Assembly: GCA_018304445.1 (NCBI GenBank)
Contig: JAGVWD010000036.1
Coordinates: 1-5,707, forward strand
DNA: 5,707 bases
Reading direction: 5' to 3'
Source of the DNA: Candidatus Iainarchaeum sp.
GTDB taxonomy: Archaea; Iainarchaeota; Iainarchaeia; Iainarchaeales; JAXPJC01
A model generated the notes under the pieces. That model made no database searches, was not told where the DNA came from, and saw nothing but the letters and a program-made list of their open reading frames with translations. Below are positions 1-4,167 of the stretch, one piece after another. The first letter of the stretch is position 1; each line of letters starts with the position of its first letter. The position numbers and the translations under genes are program-made.

Positions 1-660
1 CATTATAACAAGCAGTATTACAGCATCCACAGTAAGCGTGAACGCGCCCATGAACCCATTGTAGAACAGCGCAAGGTCTGTTACCAGAAACAGAATTCCA
101 AGGACAAGAAGTATTATGCTTATTGCCCTGTTCTTCGCATGCGCGCCGCTCAGCTTTGCCTCCTGCAAGTCCAATTGCACAGTCTTGAGCTGCGAGCTCA
201 GATCATTGAGCTTTGTTTTCACCCTGTCGCTGAGCTCTGCCATGCCGCTGACATTCTCATTTATTGCCTTCTTGAATTCAGCTTCCTTCCCCGCAAGCCT
301 GAGCTTGTATTCGACCAGGTCCTCTCTTACCTCTCCGGCAATCTTTTCCTTCAGCCCCTGCATTTCTGCTTCTGCCTCCTCCTTTATGAATTCCCTTATT
401 TCCCCCTTCGCCCCGGAAAGCCCTTTTCCCGCATAAGCGCCCTTGTTGGCTGCTGCGCCTTCAGGCACTGCCCTTGCAAAAGCGCCCGCGCCAGCCTGCG
501 CAATGAGTTTTTTTGCCCTCGCCTCATCAACCCCGGATTCCCTGAGGGTCTGGGTTATTTCGGCATCTGAGCTTCCCGCAGAGCGCATTTTGTCCACTAC
601 ATTCACTATTTTTTCATCCTTTTCCGAAGCCTGTTCCTTTTTATTCCCGAAAATCTTCAT
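1..660 (-). CDS. Coiled-coil protein with C-terminal membrane segment(s), 3' end outside the window
   Basis: The frame is open from an ATG at 660 to the left edge, giving 220 residues without a stop, so the C-terminus is missing. Residues 1-15 are charged (MKIFGNKKEQ start). Residues 16-56 look like a small helical module of the type 'ivdkmRsaGssdaEItqtLresGvdeara', a pattern often seen in archaeal proteins. An Ala/Gly-rich linker follows (57-83). Residues 84-175 are highly charged and helical and probably form a coiled coil. Residues 180-200 form a clear membrane span (SIILLVLGILFLVTDLALFY). A second hydrophobic stretch begins near 206 and is cut by the edge. The start overlaps the stop of the upstream membrane-protein gene by ATGA, so the two are probably translated together. 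I do not recognise a family. A membrane-anchored scaffold or partner of the neighbouring membrane protein is an inference only. Confidence 0.85.
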   Translation of the reverse strand, partial: MKIFGNKKEQASEKDEKIVNVVDKMRSAGSSDAEITQTLRESGVDEARAKKLIAQAGAGAFARAVPEGAAANKGAYAGKGLSGAKGEIREFIKEEAEAEMQGLKEKIAGEVREDLVEYKLRLAGKEAEFKKAINENVSGMAELSDRVKTKLNDLSSQLKTVQLDLQEAKLSGAHAKNRAISIILLVLGILFLVTDLALFYNGFMGAFTLTVDAVILLVIM

Positions 661-1508
661 TTGACCACTTCAATTTCCTTTTCTATTTTGTCGCTATAAT
701 CATAAGCGCTTATATTAAAATATATATTCCCTTTCCCAATTCCAAGCGCATGTATCACATAGGGAAGCTCCCTGCACTCATTTTCAGAAAGGGGGATATT
801 TGCGACCTTTGCGCTTTCCGAATCAAAAATTTCATCATACCTGAAAATTATGCTCATATTGTCAAATGACTGCCCCAGATTGCAAAGCTCAAGCGTTATC
901 CAGAGATTCTGGTCAGCAAATATCTTCTCCCTGCTTAGCTTCAATGTGCTCCTTATCTTTATCCGCTGCGTTTTCCCAGGCTCCAGAATTCTTTTCACAG
1001 GCAGATGGAATGGGGCGCTCGCAGAGACAATTATATCCTTTCCGGCTGCAGTTTCAAGGGGAAAATTCAGGATTGCTTCCCTTCCGGACCTCAATGCGCT
1101 TAGCACTTTTGAATTTTCAACTTCATCCCCCACAAGCAGCTCTATCCTGATGTCCTTTATCATGCGGCTTGACTCGTTTTTTACTGCAACAATTACCGCA
1201 TCCCCGTTTTCCCCGATTGACGCGTCAATTGCTATTCCCCCGTTGAAATAGAGCAGGTAGAAAATAATTGCGGCATATGCCAGATATATGCCGGCAAACA
1301 CAATGAAAAAATGCCCCCTATTCTCAAGCACAAATCGCCTTATGCTGTCAAATTTCTCAAAGAAGCTTCCCTTCGGCGCCTCCTCTTCCCATTCGCGCAT
1401 GTAAGTGGGCTCTGCGAATTTGAGCTCCTCTTCCCCGTTAACAGCGCCTAAATAATTCGGCTCTTCAAACAAATCCTCATAAAGCCTTTTGCGGTTTTCT
1501 TCGGCCAT
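657..1508 (-). CDS. Single-pass membrane protein with beta-rich extracytoplasmic region, function unknown
   Basis: A 283-residue protein. The N-terminal 64 residues are soluble and acidic (EEELKFAEP..REWEEEAP), followed by FDSIRRFVLENRG just before the membrane. One strong transmembrane helix lies at about 66-88 (FFIVFAGIYLAYAAIIFYLLYF). The remaining 195 residues alternate beta-strand patterns, e.g. DAVIVAVKNESSRMIKDIRIELLVG (about 103-127) and LWITLELCNLGQSFDNMSIIFRY (about 202-224). These phrases resemble CARDB/NEW3-type Ig-like domains, where 'V.N.s...i.n..i.l' is typical, so two such folds are likely; this is inference from pattern, not a database hit. Positive charge before the helix suggests the N-terminus is inside and the beta domains outside. 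The ATG at 1508 lacks a Shine-Dalgarno sequence and sits 30 bp after a TATA box, suggesting a nearly leaderless transcript. The 3' end overlaps the next gene by ATGA. Confidence 0.85.
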   Translation of the reverse strand: MAEENRKRLYEDLFEEPNYLGAVNGEEELKFAEPTYMREWEEEAPKGSFFEKFDSIRRFVLENRGHFFIVFAGIYLAYAAIIFYLLYFNGGIAIDASIGENGDAVIVAVKNESSRMIKDIRIELLVGDEVENSKVLSALRSGREAILNFPLETAAGKDIIVSASAPFHLPVKRILEPGKTQRIKIRSTLKLSREKIFADQNLWITLELCNLGQSFDNMSIIFRYDEIFDSESAKVANIPLSENECRELPYVIHALGIGKGNIYFNISAYDYSDKIEKEIEVVK

Positions 1509-1533
1509 TTTCCCAATAACTTAATGGCTTTGG

Positions 1534-1544
1534 TATTTATAATA
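1534..1544 (-). promoter_or_regulatory. Likely archaeal TATA box for the membrane-protein pair
   Basis: On the minus strand the sequence reads TATTATAAATA, close to the archaeal TATA consensus. Its centre (about 1538) is 30 bp from the ATG at 1508. Archaeal transcription usually starts about 25-27 bp after the box centre, which predicts a leader of only a few bases. No ribosome-binding site precedes that ATG, consistent with leaderless translation. The box overlaps the pth2 stop codon (1539-1537), so the membrane genes could be transcribed separately from pth2. Confidence 0.5.
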
Positions 1545-1893
1545 GCTTCAGCTTTCCCGTGTATTTGTCAATTTCCCTTTCCTCTGCAGGGCCAATTCCA
1601 ATGCAAGTAGTTTCCCCTTCCGCAATCTGCGTCAATCCCGCATCCCTTATGAGCGCCGCTGGGAACAATTTCTTCACATTTTCAAACAATTCAAGAAGCT
1701 CTTTTTTCCCTGCAACTTTCAATACGCTCTTCTGCTGCCCCGTTTCCTTCCACTCCCGCACATCTTCAGGATTTTCCCTCTCCGCCTTCTCAAGCGCGGA
1801 AACGCTCGCATGCGCGCATTGGGCGGCGATTTTCCCCTTTCCCATATTAAGGTCAGTGCGCACAACAATTACCTGCTTGTAGGCCATATCCAT
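1537..1893 (-). CDS. pth2: Peptidyl-tRNA hydrolase, archaeal/eukaryotic Pth2 type
   Basis: Hydrolyses the ester bond of peptidyl-tRNA released from stalled ribosomes, recycling tRNA in the cytoplasm. The 118-residue length is normal for the family (about 115-120). Visible family motifs are the N-terminal strand and loop KQVIVVRTDLNMGKGKIAAQ (6-25) with CAHA (26-29), W48..GQQK (52-55), and the C-terminal IRDAGLTQI (82-90) followed by GETTCIGIGP (93-102). The conserved Lys of GKxAAQ (K21), Asp of RDAG (D84) and the Thr residues (T88, T95/T96) expected at the active site are present, so the enzyme should be active. Three starts are possible: TTG 1896, ATG 1893 and ATG 1887 (MAYKQ). I chose 1893 because its ATG shares a base with the upstream stop (TGATG), a common coupling arrangement; 1887 is also plausible. 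Confidence 0.96.
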   Translation of the reverse strand: MDMAYKQVIVVRTDLNMGKGKIAAQCAHASVSALEKAERENPEDVREWKETGQQKSVLKVAGKKELLELFENVKKLFPAALIRDAGLTQIAEGETTCIGIGPAEEREIDKYTGKLKLL

Positions 1894-2216
1894 CAAACAA
1901 CAGTGTCTATCAGCTTCAGCTTTTTTGTAACGCCATTTGCATTCCAGAGCGCCGAAAAGGAATACGAATCCCCCTGCTTCTGCAGCCTTACGGTCCTGTC
2001 GTTCGGGTGCTCATGCCCCTTTATTGTGTATAGGCGGTTGAACTGCACATTTGCATACTCATCCCCAATTCTTATGAGCCTGAAAACAAATCCCGAATCC
2101 CCGTCTGCCTCGAATTCCTCGTTTTCAGAAACCTCCACTTGCTTTATTTCCTCGCTCTTTTTGAAGGGAGGCTGCCAGTCCTGCTTTATGTCCTTGATTT
2201 CAAAAACTGCTTTCAT
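1893..2216 (-). CDS. Hypothetical 107-residue protein translationally coupled to pth2
   Basis: A small, cysteine-free, soluble protein with no signal peptide or membrane segment. It opens with a strand (MKAVFEIKDI) and an acidic middle (SEEIKQVEVSENEEFEADGDSG, about 20-41). It then runs into beta-type segments: FVFRLIRIGDEYANVQFNRLYTIKG, then GHEHPNDRTVRLQKQGDSYSFSALW. The stretch before the stop is basic and hydrophobic (VTKKLKLIDTVV). The overall impression is a small beta-barrel or sandwich. I do not recognise a family. An upstream GTG at 2225 would add three residues, but the ATG at 2216 is preferred because GGTGG lies six bases ahead of it. The stop overlaps the pth2 start (TGATG), so the protein is made together with Pth2. 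A translation-related role is only guilt by association. Confidence 0.8.
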   Translation of the reverse strand: MKAVFEIKDIKQDWQPPFKKSEEIKQVEVSENEEFEADGDSGFVFRLIRIGDEYANVQFNRLYTIKGHEHPNDRTVRLQKQGDSYSFSALWNANGVTKKLKLIDTVV

Positions 2217-2221
2217 AAAAT

Positions 2222-2226
2222 CCACC
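2222..2226 (-). promoter_or_regulatory. Ribosome-binding site that decides the start of the 107-residue gene
   Basis: On the minus strand GGGGTGG lies just ahead of TTTTATG. Its GGTG core matches the anti-Shine-Dalgarno end of 16S rRNA and is six bases from the ATG at 2216. This makes ATG 2216 more likely than the in-frame GTG at 2225, which would itself be part of the ribosome-binding site. Confidence 0.5.
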
Positions 2227-2331
2227 CCGAATTCTCTTTATTCTCTTTTTATTCAAAAAAGACATAAAAATTATGCCCTTAATGAATAAAAACCTTCTGT
2301 CTTTACCATGCGGATTCAGCGGCAATCTGCT

Positions 2332-2378
2332 CCCCAAATCATTATAAAGGGTTTTTCCCCAAATCTTATGTATAAAAG
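2332..2378 (+). promoter_or_regulatory. Tandem BRE/TATA-like promoter modules upstream of nurA
   Basis: CCCCAAATC occurs at 2332-2340 and again at 2357-2365, exactly 25 bp apart. The first copy is followed at once by ATTATAAAG (2341-2349), the second by TTATGTATAAAAG (2366-2378). The C/A-rich element next to a TATA box resembles a BRE-TATA pair. From the second box, transcription should start near 2400, giving a leader of about 88 nt with the 2417-2464 hairpin in it. From the first box it would start near 2372. The repeats could also be operator sites for a repressor. Confidence 0.45.
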
Positions 2379-2380
2379 CC

Positions 2381-2405
2381 CCTTTTCTTTTTGAAAAAGA
2401 AAAGG
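2381..2405. repeat. Perfect palindrome with 12-bp arms around one central base
   Basis: The left arm CCTTTTCTTTTT is followed by one G and then the exact complement AAAAAGAAAAGG. As a hairpin it would have about a 10-bp stem with a five-base loop, mostly A-T pairs. It lies just after the second TATA box and covers the predicted start point, so it may be a protein-binding site rather than an RNA structure. It could also be the edge of a small dispersed repeat. Confidence 0.75.
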
Positions 2406-2416
2406 CCCTTGGGTTC

Positions 2417-2464
2417 CACAAAGTTTGAACACTTGGCTTGCAAACTTTGCGTTCAAACTTTGTG
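2417..2464. repeat. Perfect 14-bp inverted repeat with a third half-copy in the loop
   Basis: CACAAAGTTTGAAC (2417-2430) is the exact reverse complement of GTTCAAACTTTGTG (2451-2464), with a 20-base loop. The loop contains another CAAACTTTG (2441-2449). The left arm could therefore pair either with the loop copy (9 bp, 13-base loop) or with the distal copy (14 bp), and these are mutually exclusive. It ends 23 bases before the nurA ATG and probably lies in the nurA leader. No gene ends here from the left, so it is not an ordinary terminator. Confidence 0.8.
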
Positions 2465-2487
2465 CAAAAGAAAAACAGGTTTCAGAA

Positions 2488-3603
2488 ATGGTTCAGAGGA
2501 ATCTCAATGAGGTAATTGGCGAGGCTGTTGCAAGCATCAAGGGAACAGAGCAGAAGCGCAGGCTGTTTGCAGAAAAGCTTTTAATTCTTAAGCAGAGAAA
2601 TCTCCAGGACTTTGAAAGCAAGGAGCTTGTTGAGCAGAGCCTGATTTTCCCAATGAATATGCGCAAGCTCAACTGCACTGTTGCCGGAGTGGATTCAGGA
2701 TTCCTCATGAAAAGCCTGCATGCCGCCGATATGCTCATACTGCGCACATGCGCGGCAATATTCACATATTCTGAAAGCAGCCTCTCAAACGCGCAGTATT
2801 ATCCTAACCTTTACTCATTTCCCATTCCCGAGCTGAATACGAAAGCCCTTGAGCGCGATGAGCTTTCCTGCAGCAAATCCCTGAAGCGCCTTTACGAGGA
2901 GGTGAAAATGGCAAAGGAGGTAATTGAAAAATTCTCCCCGCATTTCATGCTCATTGACGGCAGCATAATCCCCCAGTACGCGGACAAGCCGCGCCCAGAT
3001 TCCTGCGTCATTGACAATTACAAGGGGATAATAAACGAATTCCAGTCGCTTTACAAGGTTTCCGAAAAGAACAGCTGCGAGCTCATAGCATGCGTAAAGG
3101 ACTCCCGGGGCTCAAGGTTCAGGAGCATAATTCAGGAGGAGCTCCTCACAAAGGAAAAGCTGATTGACGCCGCAATGCTTGATGAGTGCTTTGACTCGAA
3201 TCTCCTTGACTATCTTTTGAAAAAGGGTGAGCGCTCATTCGCATTTTCATATACCAAAAGCATTTCCGAGCATCCTGTCCTGCACGATTTCTCAGAGGAA
3301 TACGCGAAAAAAATATTCGCGTTTTACATGAAGCCAAGCGCGCTTGACCGCCCCTTAAGGGTTGAATTCCTGCATTCAAATGGCGCGGATTTGACAAAAC
3401 ACACGAACGAGATTGCGGGAGCGGTTTATGCCTTAAGCTCATTGCACAGGGAATTCGCCTATCCCTCAGTCCTTATAGAGGCTGATTTGCGCGCGCGCCT
3501 TAGGCCCGAGGAAGTGGAAACAGTTTACAACAAGATAATCGACAAGCTGGGGAGAAACTCAGCATTCATGGCGCTCAGGCGAAATTCAAGGCCATTTAGA
3601 TGA
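2488..3603 (+). CDS. nurA: NurA 5'-3' nuclease, DNA double-strand-break end resection
   Basis: NurA is a manganese-dependent nuclease that sits as a dimer on the HerA hexamer and, with Mre11-Rad50, makes 3' single-stranded tails for RadA. This 371-residue copy fits the family size. Visible motifs are TVAGVDSG (D69), the first metal-binding Asp; HFMLIDGSIIPQY (D157), the second; the acidic helix YEEVKMAKEVIEK between them (E137/E138/E144 candidates for the metal-binding Glu); LIACVKDSRGSRF (K204, D205); and the C-terminal YPSVLIEADLRARL (Y325, D333). From memory, the Sulfolobus enzyme has His at the position of D333. The frame extends back to a TTG at 2425, but that would translate through the inverted repeat. 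ATG 2488, with AGGT seven bases ahead, is preferred. It is the first gene of a rightward cluster ending in herA, its functional partner. Confidence 0.88.
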   Translation: MVQRNLNEVIGEAVASIKGTEQKRRLFAEKLLILKQRNLQDFESKELVEQSLIFPMNMRKLNCTVAGVDSGFLMKSLHAADMLILRTCAAIFTYSESSLSNAQYYPNLYSFPIPELNTKALERDELSCSKSLKRLYEEVKMAKEVIEKFSPHFMLIDGSIIPQYADKPRPDSCVIDNYKGIINEFQSLYKVSEKNSCELIACVKDSRGSRFRSIIQEELLTKEKLIDAAMLDECFDSNLLDYLLKKGERSFAFSYTKSISEHPVLHDFSEEYAKKIFAFYMKPSALDRPLRVEFLHSNGADLTKHTNEIAGAVYALSSLHREFAYPSVLIEADLRARLRPEEVETVYNKIIDKLGRNSAFMALRRNSRPFR

Positions 3604-3612
3604 GGAATATGC

Positions 3613-3661
3613 TTTATAATGGATTCCGAGGGGAGAGTATTTAGGGAAAGGCATTTGGAGG
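3613..3661 (+). promoter_or_regulatory. Possible internal promoter (TATA) plus strong ribosome-binding site
   Basis: In the 65-bp gap after nurA, TTTATAAT (3613-3620) is a fair TATA box predicting a start near 3643. GGAGG at 3657-3661, seven bases before the ATG at 3669, is the best Shine-Dalgarno match in the window. The three downstream genes may therefore be expressed from their own promoter as well as from the nurA one. Confidence 0.45.
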
Positions 3662-3668
3662 CATAAAA

Positions 3669-3929
3669 ATGGAAGTAATAAAAAAATCATGGCCCGAGTT
3701 TTTCTCCAAGCACAAATCAGGGAAGCGCTGCTCGGAAGTAAGGCTCGCTGACTTTGACCTGCGTTCCGGGGATACTATGCTGCTGAAGGAATTCAATCCC
3801 AAAACCAAGAAATTCACAGGAAGGGAAGCGCGCAGGAAATGCAGGATTGTAAATAAATTCAGCCCGTTGAAGCATTACACAATGGCGCAGCTGAAAAGGC
3901 ACGGCCTCTATGTAATTGAATTTGAATGA
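3669..3929 (+). CDS. DUF3850 / ASCH-like (PUA-fold) small protein
   Basis: This 86-residue protein has the look of the DUF3850 family, a group related to the ASCH/PUA-like RNA-binding fold. It shows KSWPEFFSKHKSGKR (6-20, usual form 'W..yF..i.sG.K..E.R'), EVRLADFDLRSGDTMLLKEF (23-42, with E23, R25, D28, D30, G34-D35) and NPKTKKFTGRE (43-53), then a strand RKCRIVNKF. ASCH-like proteins are thought to bind RNA or modified nucleotides, but the exact role of DUF3850 is not known. It lies between nurA and the zinc-ribbon gene, on the same strand, with a good ribosome-binding site. That position suggests co-expression with the DNA end-resection machine but does not prove a role in it. The assignment is from motif memory. 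Confidence 0.8.
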   Translation: MEVIKKSWPEFFSKHKSGKRCSEVRLADFDLRSGDTMLLKEFNPKTKKFTGREARRKCRIVNKFSPLKHYTMAQLKRHGLYVIEFE

Positions 3930-3936
3930 ACAAAAA

Positions 3937-3952
3937 TGAGAAAAATGCCCGA
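3937..3952 (+). repeat. Copy 1 of a 16-nt direct repeat at a translation start
   Basis: TGAGAAAAATGCCCGA, identical to 4152-4167. It contains the ATG at 3945 chosen as the zinc-ribbon start and follows the stop of the DUF3850 gene by seven bases. Confidence 0.85.
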
Positions 3953-4154
3953 TAAAAAAATAAAAGAAAAAATATTCAGGTTTTGTCCGGAGTGTGGCTC
4001 AATAAACACAAAAATGACAACAATTCCCTGGAAGGTTGGCGGGGGAGCGCTTAGCCATTACAGATGCATGGATTGCTCATATGACGGCCATATGCTTGAG
4101 GGCAATTTGAAGGCAATAAAAAAATTCAAGGGGAAATTAAAAATAAAAAAGTGA
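3945..4154 (+). CDS. Small zinc-ribbon protein, four cysteines in two CxxC knuckles
   Basis: A 69-residue basic protein. Counting from ATG 3945, C14-P-E-C17 and C41-M-D-C44 form a CxxC-x23-CxxC zinc ribbon. Between them lie GSINTKMTTIPWKVGGG and the aromatic HYR before the second knuckle. After it comes SYDGHMLEGN and a Lys-rich tail (KAIKKFKGKLKIKK). Such tiny ribbons ('PECGS.N....C..C.Y.G') are widespread in archaea and mostly unassigned; nucleic-acid or protein contact is the usual guess. An in-frame ATG at 3936 would add MRK. I chose 3945 by comparison with herA, whose start sequence is identical. The stop TGA (4152-4154) is itself part of the second 16-nt repeat, so translation is probably coupled to herA. 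Confidence 0.85.
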   Translation: MPDKKIKEKIFRFCPECGSINTKMTTIPWKVGGGALSHYRCMDCSYDGHMLEGNLKAIKKFKGKLKIKK

Positions 4155-4167
4155 GAAAAATGCCCGA
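4152..4167 (+). repeat. Copy 2 of the 16-nt direct repeat, at the herA start
   Basis: Identical to 3937-3952. Here its first three bases are the stop codon of the zinc-ribbon gene and its internal ATG (4160) is the likely herA start. The GTGAG at 4151-4155 could serve as a short-spaced ribosome-binding site. Confidence 0.85.

Larger units (their letters stand above)
2217..2487. other. Divergent intergenic region between the pth2 and nurA operons
   Basis: About 270 bp separate the outward-facing genes. The left half (2227-2330) is A/T-rich. On the minus strand it offers only weak TATA-like stretches (TTTTTAT near 2264-2271 and 2286-2292), so I cannot place the promoter of the left operon. The right half holds a tandem TATA arrangement and two inverted repeats, listed separately. 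No tRNA-like or other RNA gene is recognisable. Small open frames here (2200-2421 minus; the TTG extension of nurA from 2425) run through the repeats and lack a credible start. Confidence 0.7.

Noticed and set aside
116..664. Three overlapping plus-strand open frames
   Set aside because: They are antisense to the 220-residue coiled-coil frame that is open to the edge, and have Ser/Cys/Phe-rich shadow composition and no ribosome-binding site.
1810..2289. 159-residue plus-strand open frame
   Set aside because: It lies antisense to pth2 and the 107-residue gene, both of which are better supported; Ser/Phe-rich composition is typical of an antisense shadow.
2200..2421. 73-residue minus-strand open frame across the intergenic region
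   Set aside because: It has a GTG start inside the repeat zone, overlaps the start of the 107-residue gene in another frame, and its Lys/Arg/Phe-rich product reflects A/T-rich non-coding DNA.
2417..2464. Inverted repeat as a transcription terminator
   Set aside because: The flanking genes diverge, so no transcript ends here; there is no T-run after either arm in a useful position.
2332..2464. CRISPR-like array
   Set aside because: Repeats are only 9-14 bp, two or three copies, with unequal spacing and inverted orientation.
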